Source of the DNA: DASSWG01 sp041689995
Lineage (GTDB): Bacteria > Bacteroidota > Bacteroidia > Flavobacteriales > Flavobacteriaceae
Reading direction: 5' to 3'
Assembly: GCA_041689995.1 (NCBI GenBank)
Contig: JBDNFD010000082.1
Location: 1-42,651, forward strand
Length of the DNA: 42,651 nucleotides
The position numbers and the translations under genes are program-made. Below the pieces are notes generated by a model. It was not told the origin of the DNA. It ran no database searches and worked only from the letters and a program-made list of their open reading frames with translations. Shown here piece by piece: positions 9,053 through 18,705 of the stretch. The stretch's first letter is position 1. Each line of letters starts with the position of its first letter.

Positions 9053-10240
9053 ATGAAGACTTTACAAGATATTGATTTCAACAATAAACAGGCTTTGGTT
9101 CGTGTGGATTTTAACGTTCCGTTGGATGAAAACTTGGAGGTGACCGATGCTTCCCGAATTGATGCGGCAAAATCCACTATTTTGGAAATTTTGAATTCGG
9201 GGGGAAGCGTTGTGCTTATGTCCCATTTAGGACGTCCCAAGGAAAAAGAAGAAAAATTTTCACTTCGGAACATTCTCCCAAAAGTTTCTGAAATATTGGA
9301 ACTTCCCGTAAAATTCGCAGAAGATTGTGTGGGCGAAAAAGCCCAAAAAGCCGCAGCTAATCTCCAACCAGGAGAAGTGCTTTTATTGGAAAACCTCCGA
9401 TTCCATCCTGAGGAAGAGCAAGGTGACGAAAGCTTTGCAAAACAGTTATCCAAACTAGGCGATGTATATGTAAATGACGCATTCGGAACGGCACATCGCG
9501 CTCATGCTTCAACCACAGTAGTGGCACGGTATTTTCAAGAAAAATGTTTCGGAAATTTGCTTTCACGAGAAATCAAAAATTTAAACAAAGTGCTAAACAG
9601 TTCCGAAAAACCTGTTACTGCCGTTCTGGGAGGAGCAAAAGTTTCCACCAAAATTACGATTATTGAAAATATTCTTCCAAAAATCGATCATTTGATTATT
9701 GGCGGAGGCATGGCTTTCACATTCATAAAAGCCCTTGGAGGAAAGGTGGGGAAATCATTGGTGGAAGAAGATAAATTAGATTTGGCACTTGAAATCCTAA
9801 AGAAAGCGAAAAAGCTAAATGTTAAGGTTCATTTGCCGGAAGACGCGGTTATTGCAGATGATTTTTCTGCCAATGCAAATACAAAAATCACACCTATCGA
9901 CAATATCCCAGATGGTTGGATGGGCTTGGATGTAGGTCCGGAAACTTCAAAAATATTCCACGACGTGATCCTAAAGTCCAAAATCATTCTTTGGAATGGA
10001 CCAATGGGGGTTTTTGAAATGGAAGCATTTTCAACAGGAACCATTTCCTTAGGAAACTCTATAGCCGAATCGACAGAACATGGGGCTTTTTCATTAGTTG
10101 GCGGTGGAGACAGTGTGGCCGCGGTAAAAAAATTCGGGCTTGAAAATAAAGTCAGCTATGTTTCCACGGGCGGTGGCGCTATGCTGGAAATGTTAGAAGG
10201 AAAATCATTGCCAGGAATTACGGCCATTGCGAAAGATTGA
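9053..10240 (+). CDS. pgk: Phosphoglycerate kinase
   Basis: A 395-residue glycolytic enzyme that transfers phosphate between 1,3-bisphosphoglycerate and ADP in the cytoplasm. Family signatures occur in order: RVDFNVPLD near the N-terminus, SHLGRPK, ENLRFHPEEE, VNDAFGTAHRAHAS, LGGAKVSTK, GPMGVFE and GGGDSVAAV near the C-terminus. Length is normal. The ATG at 9053 is preferred over 9020 because canonical PGK begins with the short MKTLQDID-type lead. The gap to holB is short and shared; an adjacent TAATTTTG box at 9034 is probably too close to the start to be a standard promoter. Confidence 0.98.
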   Translation: MKTLQDIDFNNKQALVRVDFNVPLDENLEVTDASRIDAAKSTILEILNSGGSVVLMSHLGRPKEKEEKFSLRNILPKVSEILELPVKFAEDCVGEKAQKAAANLQPGEVLLLENLRFHPEEEQGDESFAKQLSKLGDVYVNDAFGTAHRAHASTTVVARYFQEKCFGNLLSREIKNLNKVLNSSEKPVTAVLGGAKVSTKITIIENILPKIDHLIIGGGMAFTFIKALGGKVGKSLVEEDKLDLALEILKKAKKLNVKVHLPEDAVIADDFSANANTKITPIDNIPDGWMGLDVGPETSKIFHDVILKSKIILWNGPMGVFEMEAFSTGTISLGNSIAESTEHGAFSLVGGGDSVAAVKKFGLENKVSYVSTGGGAMLEMLEGKSLPGITAIAKD

Positions 10241-10351
10241 CGTACTATTTTGAACTAGAATACGTTGTAACTTAAAAAGGGAATAAAGCTTTTGATTAAT
10301 TTTTTTCAAAGAAAAGTAGAACTTTTCCTGAAAAGAGAAAAACATTTGACT

Positions 10352-11923
10352 ATGAAAAAAGTATTAACTTTATTATTGCTGATTAGCGGATTGTTTTTTG
10401 TACAAGCGCAAGACAAGAAAAAGGATCACCTTCCCAATTCGCTGAAAAAAGACAGCGTTAAAGTGGTGGATAGTTTGAAAATCACAAAAATCAGTGAAAC
10501 ACTTGAAGGAGCAACCCCTTTTAGACGAATTTTAAAAGATTCCATTTTTTACAATCTAAAGGAATATGGTTACGCTTCCGAAATAGATTCCGTATGGCAG
10601 CAAAAATTGGCGCACTCAAATTTGTATGCTGAGATGCAGGAAATTGTGCAAAATGCTCCTTATGAAGAAGATGTTTTTGCGGATTTACCCACCGACACAT
10701 TAAAAGCCCGACTCGCTAAATTGGATGCAAAAACCCCGTTCAAGGTCGAATATAGTCCTTCTTTAGAAAGTGTTATTCATCACTATTTAAAGCGCAACAA
10801 GAAAACGATGGAACGCATGATGTCATTGAGCGCCTATTATTTCCCCATGTTTGAAGATCATTTAGCTAAATATGACATTCCCCTAGAAATAAAATATTTG
10901 GCTATTGTGGAATCGGCCTTGAATCCGAGGGCAAAGTCGTGGGCGGGGGCCACCGGGCTTTGGCAATTTATGTTCGCCACAGGAAAAATGCACGATTTAG
11001 GGGTAAGCAGTTATGTCGATGACCGCATGGATCCGCTACGTTCCACCGAAGCAGCTTGCAAATATCTTTCAACATTATATGACATGTTCGGCGATTGGAA
11101 CCTCGCGTTGGCTTCTTATAATGCCGGTCCGGGAAATGTGGCAAAAGCTATTCGTCGCAGCGGCGGAAATAAAAATTATTGGGAAATTCGAAAATATCTC
11201 CCGAAGGAAACCGCCGGTTATGTACCCGCATTTTTCGCTACTATGTATATTTTCGAATATGCCAAAGAACACGATTTTCAGCCTGAAATTCCAAAAATAG
11301 CTCATTTCCAAACCGATACTATTCACGTGAAACAATTGATTACGTTTCAACATGTTTCAGAAATTACCGGAATCGATATAAAATTGATGGAATTTTTGAA
11401 CCCAAGTTATAAACTCGATATAATTCCGCATATTGAAGGCAAAACCTTTGCGCTTCGACTACCGATTAGAGAGGCTGGTTTATTCGTGGCAAACGAAAGT
11501 TCTATCTATAATTTTGCTACAAACGAAATTGTACAAAGTGAAAAACCCCTTCCAAGATATTACGAAGCAGAAGATAAAATTCGATATCGGGTACGTCCGG
11601 GAGATGTTTTGGGGGTAATTTCAGAAAAATTTGGTGTTCGGGTAAGCGATATAAAACGATGGAACCACTTGCGAAGCAACCGGATTCGAATTGGCCAACA
11701 TCTTACAATTTATCCCAAAAAACCGCTGACAGTAAAAGTAGCGGACGCCATTATTCCCCAAAAAAATAATAATGAAAAAACCTATGTAGTTCAACAAGGT
11801 GATTCATTATGGAGCATTTCCAAGAAATTTCCAGGAATTACTGTACAAAATATTCAAAAATGGAACGATATTAGTGGTACAAACTTAAAACCCGGCATGA
11901 AACTCACGCTTTCGAAAGGATAA
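10352..11923 (+). CDS. Membrane-bound lytic murein transglycosylase with LysM domains (MltD-like)
   Basis: A 523-residue periplasmic peptidoglycan-cleaving enzyme. Signal peptide residues 1-20 (ending VQAQ) are followed by a linker, then an SLT/goose-lysozyme-like domain at about residues 165-310 with the motif AIVESALNP carrying the catalytic Glu, GATGLWQFM, and LASYNAGPGNV. Two clear LysM carbohydrate-binding repeats form the C-terminus (YRVRPGDVLGVIS... and YVVQQGDSLWSIS...). The start at 10352 puts the signal peptide at the N-terminus; an in-frame ATG at 10292 adds a charged leader. It lies 111 bp after pgk and 29 bp before the next gene, with which it is likely cotranscribed. Confidence 0.94.
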   Translation: MKKVLTLLLLISGLFFVQAQDKKKDHLPNSLKKDSVKVVDSLKITKISETLEGATPFRRILKDSIFYNLKEYGYASEIDSVWQQKLAHSNLYAEMQEIVQNAPYEEDVFADLPTDTLKARLAKLDAKTPFKVEYSPSLESVIHHYLKRNKKTMERMMSLSAYYFPMFEDHLAKYDIPLEIKYLAIVESALNPRAKSWAGATGLWQFMFATGKMHDLGVSSYVDDRMDPLRSTEAACKYLSTLYDMFGDWNLALASYNAGPGNVAKAIRRSGGNKNYWEIRKYLPKETAGYVPAFFATMYIFEYAKEHDFQPEIPKIAHFQTDTIHVKQLITFQHVSEITGIDIKLMEFLNPSYKLDIIPHIEGKTFALRLPIREAGLFVANESSIYNFATNEIVQSEKPLPRYYEAEDKIRYRVRPGDVLGVISEKFGVRVSDIKRWNHLRSNRIRIGQHLTIYPKKPLTVKVADAIIPQKNNNEKTYVVQQGDSLWSISKKFPGITVQNIQKWNDISGTNLKPGMKLTLSKG

Positions 11924-11952
11924 ATGCTTGGTTTCCACTAAAAACAGCCAAA

Positions 11953-12915
11953 ATGAAAAAAATTATTTTCCTGCTCTGCTTAGCATTGTTGGGAGCATGT
12001 GATGAAAATAAAGTAGTTTTACCCTCTTCTTCTGGAAATATAAATCAACTTTCAGTTATTATTGACAACAAATTGTGGCAGGGCGAAGTCGGCGAAACAA
12101 TCCGAAATTATTTTGCGGCAAATGTTCAAGGCCTTCCCCAGCAGGAGCCTTTATTCAACCTAAGCCATATTCCGCCGGAAGCCTTTACCGGATTTCTTCG
12201 AAAAAGTAGAATATTCCTTAAAGTTCAAAAAGACAAGAGTACTGGGATTGGAATTATGATTGATTCTTTGGCACAACCACAAACCGGAATTATTATTTCC
12301 GCTCCCACCAATGAAAAATTAATAGCCATTCTCAATGAAAATGCGTCGCAAATTATTCAAAAATTCAAACAACAAGAATTGACGGAGAAGCGTCGGCTCA
12401 TTAGAAAATCCTTAAAACCAGATGCAATTCTTGAAGAAAAGCTTGGCGTCCATCTCAAATTTCCCACCGCTTACCGATATGCGAAAACCACAGATGATTT
12501 CTTTTGGATTCGAAAGGACCTTGAAAACGGGAGCATGGAGATATTGGTCTATGAAGTTCCGTTAGAAACGATTGACAGCGGAGAAAATGTTATTGGAAAC
12601 ATTATCAAAATGCGTGATTCCATTGGAAAAAAACATATCCCCGGGCCAGTGAAAGGCTCTTATATGATTACTGAAGAAGCATATGCGCCTTATCTTTTTG
12701 AAACAAAAATTGATGGAAAATTCACTTATTTGACCAAAGGCACTTGGGAAGTAGAAAATGCATTTATGGCGGGTCCATTCATTAATTATGCCGTTCGTGA
12801 TGAAGCGCATAATCGATATGTTATTTTGGAAGGATTCGTTTTTAAACCTTCCGCAGCAAAAAGGGATAATATCTTTGAACTTCGCGCCATTTTGGAAGGT
12901 GCAAAAGTTGATTAA
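11953..12915 (+). CDS. DUF4837-family lipoprotein
   Basis: A 320-residue lipoprotein with the lipobox LLGAC (Cys at residue 16). The mature part resembles the DUF4837 family, which is found widely in Bacteroidota and has no known function. It shows alternating strand/helix composition with no catalytic motif. Its start is 29 bp after the lytic transglycosylase stop, suggesting one transcript and a possible envelope-maintenance role, which is inference from context only. Family assignment is from memory of the sequence pattern. Confidence 0.8.
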   Translation: MKKIIFLLCLALLGACDENKVVLPSSSGNINQLSVIIDNKLWQGEVGETIRNYFAANVQGLPQQEPLFNLSHIPPEAFTGFLRKSRIFLKVQKDKSTGIGIMIDSLAQPQTGIIISAPTNEKLIAILNENASQIIQKFKQQELTEKRRLIRKSLKPDAILEEKLGVHLKFPTAYRYAKTTDDFFWIRKDLENGSMEILVYEVPLETIDSGENVIGNIIKMRDSIGKKHIPGPVKGSYMITEEAYAPYLFETKIDGKFTYLTKGTWEVENAFMAGPFINYAVRDEAHNRYVILEGFVFKPSAAKRDNIFELRAILEGAKVD

Positions 12916-13006
12916 AGGAATTTTTTCTGTTTTTACATTTTAGAATTTCAGAACATCTCTTTTGTGTTTTTTTAATTTGTATATTTATTCCCCAACAAAA
13001 CGAGTC

Positions 13007-13894
13007 ATGAAGCACAACCAACACTTATTCTTTCTGTTCCTTTTCTGCTTTTCACTAATTTCATGTTCTTCGGACGACACTTCAGATCCATTGAACATTC
13101 CAGATGATCCTATTCCTTTGGAGGCTGAATTTCATGAAAATGTTTCCTATGGAACCCTTCCCGAACAAGTTTATGATATTTATTTACCGGCCGGCCGTTC
13201 TTCAGAAAACACCAAAACCCTGATTCTAATCCACGGAGGATTTTGGACCAGCGGAGACAAAGCTGATTTAGCGGAATATGTTGATATGGTCGAAGAATTA
13301 CTGCCGGAATATGCGGTTGTAAACATGAATTATGTCTTGGCAACTGCTTCCACACCGGCATTTCCAAACCAATTTATGGATATTGACTTATTGATAAACA
13401 GCTTAACTTCCCTGAAGGAAGATTTACAAATTTATCCTGAATTTGGACTTATTGGGGTAAGTTCGGGGGCGCACATTTCGTTGCAATATGACTATGTTTA
13501 TGACACCGATGACCAAGTAAAAATGGTTTGTGATGTGGTTGGCCCAACAGATTTTACCGATCCGTTTTATACAGATCAACCCGGATTTGAGAATCTTACT
13601 GCTTATTTGGTAGATGAAACCGCTTATCCAGATAACACAGATTATGCTGTGGCGCTGAGTCCGGTTTTTCATGTTTCGTTGGTTAGCAGTCCCACCATTT
13701 TATTTTATGGAGAAGACGATACACTTGTTACGCCCAACAATGCTTATGCGTTGGAAACTGCTTTGAACAATATGGGAATTCCGAATTCATTGACGCTTTA
13801 TCCCGGTGGCCACGGCGATTGGAGTGATGAAAGTTTTGAGGATTTTAAAATAAAATTGAAAAATTTCATCCAAACAAATTTTGAAATTTTATAA
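13007..13894 (+). CDS. Alpha/beta hydrolase lipoprotein (esterase-like)
   Basis: A 295-residue protein with a lipoprotein signal (LISC, Cys at residue 20) and an alpha/beta-hydrolase fold of the BD-FAE/esterase-lipase type. Visible elements are the oxyanion-hole motif LIHGGFW, the nucleophile elbow GVSSGA (Ser within GxSxG), the acid region YGEDDTLV and the catalytic-His region GGHGDW. All three triad members are present, so an active carboxylesterase is plausible; the substrate is unknown. The ATG at 13007 is chosen over 12962 so that the signal peptide is N-terminal. A 91-bp gap separates it from the preceding gene. Confidence 0.87.
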   Translation: MKHNQHLFFLFLFCFSLISCSSDDTSDPLNIPDDPIPLEAEFHENVSYGTLPEQVYDIYLPAGRSSENTKTLILIHGGFWTSGDKADLAEYVDMVEELLPEYAVVNMNYVLATASTPAFPNQFMDIDLLINSLTSLKEDLQIYPEFGLIGVSSGAHISLQYDYVYDTDDQVKMVCDVVGPTDFTDPFYTDQPGFENLTAYLVDETAYPDNTDYAVALSPVFHVSLVSSPTILFYGEDDTLVTPNNAYALETALNNMGIPNSLTLYPGGHGDWSDESFEDFKIKLKNFIQTNFEIL

Positions 13895-13949
13895 TTGTCC
13901 TTTTTCTCTCGTTAAAAAAATAATCTTTCAAGTATCTTAATTTCTTGTT

Positions 13950-14306
13950 TTGGGCTACATAAAACTCACCAACATACGAACCTATTCATTTCATGGCTGT
14001 CTTTCCGAAGAAGGAAAAATCGGGAGTGAATACCGCGTAGATGTTAGCGTGAAAGCAAACTTGGAAAAATCTGCAGCAACCGATAATTTATCTGATACCA
14101 TCGATTATATTCTGTTGAACAAGATAGTGAAAGAAGAAATGGCAATTCCGTCAAAACTTCTGGAACAAGTTGCCAATCGGATTTTAAAACGAATTCTAAG
14201 AGAGGTGAAAATAGTTCAAAAAGCAAAGGTAAAAGTTTCCAAAATAAATCCGCCTTTAGGCGGCGATGTTGAACAGGTGAGCGTCCAATTAACAAAGCGA
14301 AGATAA
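13950..14306 (+). CDS. folB: Dihydroneopterin aldolase
   Basis: A 118-residue enzyme of folate synthesis that converts dihydroneopterin to hydroxymethyl-dihydropterin and glycolaldehyde. The N-terminal pattern IKLTNIRTYSFHGCLSEEG, the central SDTIDYILLNKIV and the late KINPPLGGDVEQVSV match FolB. The start codon is TTG; no in-frame ATG gives the conserved first strand. Length is normal for the octameric aldolase. It ends 46 bp before tRNA-Cys. Confidence 0.93.
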   Translation: MGYIKLTNIRTYSFHGCLSEEGKIGSEYRVDVSVKANLEKSAATDNLSDTIDYILLNKIVKEEMAIPSKLLEQVANRILKRILREVKIVQKAKVKVSKINPPLGGDVEQVSVQLTKRR

Positions 14307-14307
14307 T

Positions 14308-14339
14308 TTGGAAAAATCTTGTAAAAATTCGTACATTTG
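14308..14339 (+). promoter_or_regulatory. Promoter of tRNA-Cys
   Basis: TTG at 14308-14310 and TACATTTG at 14332-14339 are separated by 21 bp, a full match to the Bacteroidota promoter pattern. Initiation about 6 nt downstream would fall a few bases before the tRNA 5' end at 14353. Confidence 0.75.
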
Positions 14340-14352
14340 CAAACCTGTTTAA

Positions 14353-14423
14353 GGTGTCGTGGCCGAGTGGCTAGGCAATGGTCTGCAACACCATGTACAG
14401 CGGTTCGAATCCGCTCGGCACCT
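14353..14423 (+). tRNA. tRNA-Cys (anticodon GCA)
   Basis: A complete cloverleaf. The acceptor strands GGTGTCG and CGGCACC pair with one G-T pair; the anticodon stem ATGGT/ACCAT closes the 7-nt loop CTGCAAC with anticodon GCA at 14385-14387; the T-arm contains GGTTCGAATCC. No CCA is encoded. A terminator follows directly. Confidence 0.97.
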
Positions 14424-14427
14424 CAAA

Positions 14428-14452
14428 AAAGCTCCTTGTTTAGGGGCTTTTT
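14428..14452 (+). terminator. Terminator after tRNA-Cys
   Basis: Stem AAAGCTCC/GGGGCTTT (one G-T pair) with a 7-nt loop, ending in T residues, begins 5 bp after the tRNA. It overlaps by 2 bp the end of the convergent LysE-type gene. Confidence 0.85.
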
Positions 14453-15131
14453 ATTCTTCTTTAAAAATATCGAATTTACCGTCGATTCTTTCCAATTTAG
14501 ATGGAAATATTCCCCTAACAATTAAAACTGTACCAAAAACAATAATCAAAATACTGATCCATTTTTTGATGCGATAAATTCGAATGGGTGTTAATTTATG
14601 GTTCAATTTTTTGGCCAATAAAATTTTGAAGATATCAATAATCAAATAAGTTGCCAGAACGGAAGAGAAAAAGACCAACAACCGTTGAGGATCCATTTTC
14701 ATTGTGGGACCAAAAACAATAATTAGACCCAACCAAAATCCCAAAACACCAATATTGACAAAATTTAGTAAGAAGCCTTTTATGGCCAATCCTAAATAAT
14801 CACTTTTTTTGGATTTTCGAAGTTCTGTTGTTTCCTGATGTGGTAAAACCTTCCGCTGATTTATAAGGGAAATAATCCCAAAAGTAACCAAAACCCCACC
14901 ACCAAAAATAAATAATGCCGGATCGTCTTTTATGATGTTCAATAAACGACTTGTACTGAAATAGGCAATGATCAAAAATACGATATCGGCAAAAATAACC
15001 CCTAAATCCAAAAAGAATGCGGCTCGAAATCCTTTCAATGCTGCGGTTTCCAATAAGACGAAAAAAACAGGTCCCAGCAGAAATGCAAGAAAAAAACCAA
15101 TGGGAACCGCAGCAGCAATATCTTGAAACAT
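14451..15131 (-). CDS. LysE/RhtB-family amino-acid exporter
   Basis: A 226-residue inner-membrane protein with about six hydrophobic segments. The N-terminal PIGFFLAFLLGPVFFVLLETAA region carries the GPVFF pattern of the LysE family, which exports amino acids or related metabolites by proton exchange. A charged cytoplasmic loop with QRKVLPHQETTELRKSKK lies between the third and fourth segments. The substrate cannot be told from sequence. It is 39 bp downstream of the serine hydrolase on the same strand. Confidence 0.88.
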   Translation of the reverse strand: MFQDIAAAVPIGFFLAFLLGPVFFVLLETAALKGFRAAFFLDLGVIFADIVFLIIAYFSTSRLLNIIKDDPALFIFGGGVLVTFGIISLINQRKVLPHQETTELRKSKKSDYLGLAIKGFLLNFVNIGVLGFWLGLIIVFGPTMKMDPQRLLVFFSSVLATYLIIDIFKILLAKKLNHKLTPIRIYRIKKWISILIIVFGTVLIVRGIFPSKLERIDGKFDIFKEE

Positions 15132-15170
15132 ATAGAAGCCTTTGAAAACAAAGATACGTAATTCTTACTT

Positions 15171-16283
15171 TTAGTAATGCTGGGACAAAGAGTTGAAAAC
15201 ATCCATCCACTCCACATCCCCATAATTTTTTCCTAAACGGACAATGATCAGATTTTTCTTTGGATTAACATATATAAATTGTCCCAAAATACCTTTTGCG
15301 GCAAAATCGCCTGATTCTTTGGGCAACCACCACTGATACTGGTAAAATTTTGCACTTCCGTTTGTGGTATCGATTTCCGTGGATTTCTGTACCCAAGCTT
15401 TCGGAATAATTTGTTTTCCGTCCCAATTTCCATTATGCAAATACAAACGTCCAATTTTGGCATAATCGATCGCGCTTGCGTTCAAACAGCAAAAGGTTTT
15501 TTCAATTCCATTTTTTTCATCCAAACTCCATGTCGCTTTATATTTCATTCCCATTGGTTTCCATAATCGCTTTTCCAAATAATTGGAGATAGTAATTCCG
15601 TTTGGAAGTGCGTTGTTCAAAACCGTTCCGAGAAGTTGTGCGCTTCCGCTGGAATAATCGAAATGGGTTCCGGGAGCGGTTTCAATATCCAATCTATAGG
15701 TCTTTTTCTTTAGGTTTTTTCCATAATAAAACGCCGCAGCATCACCGAAAGGATTTAAATAACTCTCGGAAAAGGCAATTCCGGAAGTCATTTGTAGTAA
15801 ATTTTCAATACTTATTTTATCGAAACCTTCGTTTTTCATTTCTGGAACATACTTGGTCACAGGATCATTTACCGAAGCAATATATCCATCTTCAATTGCG
15901 GCACCGATCAAAATGGAAATCACCGATTTAGCCATTGAGAAAGAAGGAACAACCGATTTCTCGGAATAGCCCTTAAAGTAATTTTTATAATAAATGGAAT
16001 CGTTCCGGATGATCAAAAAAGCAACTGTCTTATTTTTCTTCAAAAATTCTTCAAACGAAAATGTTATAGAATCGGCAGTGGTAAATGCTTTCGGAATTTT
16101 TGGGTTTATAGCATTTTGAAAAATAAATTTGGTCGAATCGGTTTCTATTTCCCGGTACGGAAATTTCTTATAATCCTTTATGTCGGCCAAATTATAAATG
16201 ATCATTCTTCCCACCTGGCAAGATTGGAAGGCAAAGAGCAAAATGATCATAAAAATGAATCTAAAAAAATATTTTTCTTTCAT
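15171..16283 (-). CDS. Serine hydrolase, beta-lactamase-family (class C-like) lipoprotein
   Basis: A 370-residue protein with a lipoprotein-like signal (FAFQSC) and a beta-lactamase/transpeptidase-like fold (Pfam Beta-lactamase type, DUF/EstB-like). The catalytic SxxK is SMAK at S116-K119 and the second motif Tyr is Y210 in DYSSGS. Such proteins are usually esterases or D-aminopeptidases rather than true beta-lactamases. The ATG at 16283 is used; a GTG at 16298 is also in frame and would overlap the stop of ribonuclease R. Likely cotranscribed with rnr upstream. Confidence 0.87.
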   Translation of the reverse strand: MKEKYFFRFIFMIILLFAFQSCQVGRMIIYNLADIKDYKKFPYREIETDSTKFIFQNAINPKIPKAFTTADSITFSFEEFLKKNKTVAFLIIRNDSIYYKNYFKGYSEKSVVPSFSMAKSVISILIGAAIEDGYIASVNDPVTKYVPEMKNEGFDKISIENLLQMTSGIAFSESYLNPFGDAAAFYYGKNLKKKTYRLDIETAPGTHFDYSSGSAQLLGTVLNNALPNGITISNYLEKRLWKPMGMKYKATWSLDEKNGIEKTFCCLNASAIDYAKIGRLYLHNGNWDGKQIIPKAWVQKSTEIDTTNGSAKFYQYQWWLPKESGDFAAKGILGQFIYVNPKKNLIIVRLGKNYGDVEWMDVFNSLSQHY

Positions 16284-16294
16284 CGCTATTTTTC

Positions 16295-18496
16295 TCACGA
16301 TTCAACGTCCAACCTGCTTCCAATTAAATTAAAATCCATCTGACGTTTCACCAAATCAGCGTTTTTTACACTAATATAGACTTCATCTCCAAGTTGGTAC
16401 ATTTTTCCGGTTTTTCGACCTACAACGGCATAATGTTCTTCATCAAAATCGAAATGATCTTCTTTTATATCCCGTAAACGAATCATTCCCTCACATTTAT
16501 TTTGAATGATTTCCACAAAAATCCCAAAATCGGTTACGCCAGAAATTACTCCAAGAAATTGTTCATTTTTATGATCTTGCATAAATTTTATCTGCATATA
16601 TTTTGTCGAATCGCGTTCGGCGTTGGTCGCCAGACTTTCCATTTCGCTACTATGTTTGCATTTTTCTTCAAATTCCTCTTGGTTCACAGAAGGCTTTTTA
16701 TCTAAATAATGTTGCAATAATCGGTGCGCCATCACGTCTGGATAGCGGCGGATTGGAGAGGTGAAATGGGAATAATAATCGAAGGCAAGCCCGTAATGAC
16801 CGATATTTTTTGTGCTGTAATAGGCTTTGCTCATGGTTCGGATCGTTAGCGTGTCCACTAAATTCTGTTCCTTTTTTCCCACCACATCGCTTAACAAATC
16901 ATTCAATGAGGAAGCAACTGTTTTCCTGTTTTTTAAATTGATTTTATACCCAAATTTTTCGATCACTGTTTGTAAAGTCGCCAAACGATCTTCTTTTGGT
17001 TCATCATGGCAGCGGTAAACAAATGTTTTTTCTGGTTTTTGTTTTCCAATAAATTCCGAAACTTTTTTGTTTGCCAACAACATAAATTCTTCTATTAATT
17101 TATTGGCATCTTTGGAAGTTTTAAAGAAAACCCCTACTGGATCGTTGTTTTCATCCAAATCGAATTTTACCTCGACGGTGTCGAAAGAAATGGCACCATG
17201 TTGCATTCGTTTTGCCCGCATTTTTTTAGCCAAATTATCCATGATCTCAATTGATTCTACAATTTCTGGAATAACTTGGTAGCTTTCTTCGGAAATGGAA
17301 ATATTTTGTGGAATTTCACCATCTTTTGTTTCTATAATATGTTGTGCTTCTTCGTAAGAAAAGCGGGCGTCACTATAAGTTACGGTTCTTCCAAACCATT
17401 CATTTTCCAATTGCGCATTTTCATTGATTTCAAAAACAGCTGAAAAAGTATATTTTTCCTCATTTGGCCGTAAAGAACAAGCATTGTTAGATAGCACTTC
17501 AGGAAGCATGGGAACCACTCTATCAACCAAATAAACCGAAGTGGCCCGTTCATAAGCTTCGTCGTCCAGAATTGTTCCAGGTTTTACGTAATAAGAAACG
17601 TCGGCAATATGAACGCCAATTTCAAAATTTCCATTTTCCAACTTCCTGAAACTCAAAGCATCGTCAAAATCCTTGGCATCTTTCGGATCGATGGTAAAAG
17701 TGAGCACATCGCGCATATCACGCCGTTTTTTTATTTCTGAACTCTGAATGGAAGTATCCAACTGGTCCGTATATTTTTCAACTTCTTTTGGAAATTCATA
17801 CGGTAAACCATATTGCGCTAAAATGGCATGCATTTCGGTTTCGTGTTCGCCTGGAACTCCTAAAATCTCCTTCACCTGTCCAATGGGGGAATCTGCAGTT
17901 TCTGGCCATTCCAGAAGCTCCACCAAAACCATAATTCCATCTTTTGCATTTTTGGTGTTGCTTCTTGGAATAAAAATATCTGTATACATTTTTGGATATT
18001 GCATGCTCACAAAACCAAAATTTTCCTGCAATTTGAGAATTCCAACAAATTCTGTTTTATTCCGTTCGATAATATTTACAATTTCTCCCTCAAATTTTCC
18101 ATTTTTTTTCCGCTTAAAAACATATGTTTGAACCAAATCGCGGTGCAAAGCCCTATTTATATTCTTTTTAGGTATATAAATATCTTCTTCTAAACCATCA
18201 ACCACCACATAACCATCTCCTTTAGAGGTCATATCCAAAATTCCCTGAAAATAATTGTTGTTTTCCTTTAATTTGAATGTTCCCCTGGAAACCTCTTCCA
18301 GTTTTTCCATGGCTGCAAGCTTTGATAGTTTTTTTATAATCTGATTCCTACCACTTGTATCAGAAATCCCCAATTTTGCCGCAATTTGTTTATGATTTAG
18401 GGAATTATGCGGTTCTTTTCTAAAAATTTCAAGTAAACTCTTCGTTAAATTATCTTGCTTTGTACTGGCTTCTTTGCCTTTTCTTCGTCTTTTCAT
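16295..18496 (-). CDS. rnr: Ribonuclease R
   Basis: A 733-residue 3'-5' exoribonuclease of the RNB family that degrades structured RNA. Order of parts: a basic N-terminus (MKRRRKGK), a winged-helix region, cold-shock domains, the RNB catalytic core with TIDPKDAKDFDDALS (metal-binding Asp residues), GHYGLAFDYYSHFTSPIRRYPD near the end of the core, and a C-terminal S1 domain (LGVISGVTDFGIFVEI). The ATG at 18496 is chosen; the frame opens to 18577 without a matching family N-terminus. It is the first gene of a minus-strand unit with the serine hydrolase. Confidence 0.96.
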   Translation of the reverse strand: MKRRRKGKEASTKQDNLTKSLLEIFRKEPHNSLNHKQIAAKLGISDTSGRNQIIKKLSKLAAMEKLEEVSRGTFKLKENNNYFQGILDMTSKGDGYVVVDGLEEDIYIPKKNINRALHRDLVQTYVFKRKKNGKFEGEIVNIIERNKTEFVGILKLQENFGFVSMQYPKMYTDIFIPRSNTKNAKDGIMVLVELLEWPETADSPIGQVKEILGVPGEHETEMHAILAQYGLPYEFPKEVEKYTDQLDTSIQSSEIKKRRDMRDVLTFTIDPKDAKDFDDALSFRKLENGNFEIGVHIADVSYYVKPGTILDDEAYERATSVYLVDRVVPMLPEVLSNNACSLRPNEEKYTFSAVFEINENAQLENEWFGRTVTYSDARFSYEEAQHIIETKDGEIPQNISISEESYQVIPEIVESIEIMDNLAKKMRAKRMQHGAISFDTVEVKFDLDENNDPVGVFFKTSKDANKLIEEFMLLANKKVSEFIGKQKPEKTFVYRCHDEPKEDRLATLQTVIEKFGYKINLKNRKTVASSLNDLLSDVVGKKEQNLVDTLTIRTMSKAYYSTKNIGHYGLAFDYYSHFTSPIRRYPDVMAHRLLQHYLDKKPSVNQEEFEEKCKHSSEMESLATNAERDSTKYMQIKFMQDHKNEQFLGVISGVTDFGIFVEIIQNKCEGMIRLRDIKEDHFDFDEEHYAVVGRKTGKMYQLGDEVYISVKNADLVKRQMDFNLIGSRLDVES

Positions 18497-18650
18497 GTAT
18501 CTTTTTATATGGGATAAATTTACAGCTAAAAATTGACTTTCTTTTAATTGGTAATTAAGCTTCAATATATCAAACAATAAATTTAAAAAAATAGATTAAC
18601 TGTATAAAAAATAGGATGAAATTAAACCGTAATAAAAAAAGTGATTTTTA

Positions 18651-18682
18651 TTGTATTTATTGTTAAACATTTTATAAATTTG
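18651..18682 (+). promoter_or_regulatory. Promoter of small membrane-protein gene
   Basis: TTG at 18651-18653, a 21-bp spacer and TAAATTTG at 18675-18682 match the Bacteroidota consensus fully. Initiation is expected near 18687-18689. Confidence 0.7.
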
Positions 18683-18705
18683 TATTAATGATAGCAGCAT
18701 CCAAA

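Noticed and set aside
8968..9453. N-terminal extension of holB to 542 residues
   Set aside because: The extension is antisense to the well-conserved pgk start and has no family match; delta' begins at the ATG at 8967.
14353..14423. tRNA-Cys as an integration site
   Set aside because: The gene is intact, followed by its own terminator, and no second 3' fragment of it was found in the window.
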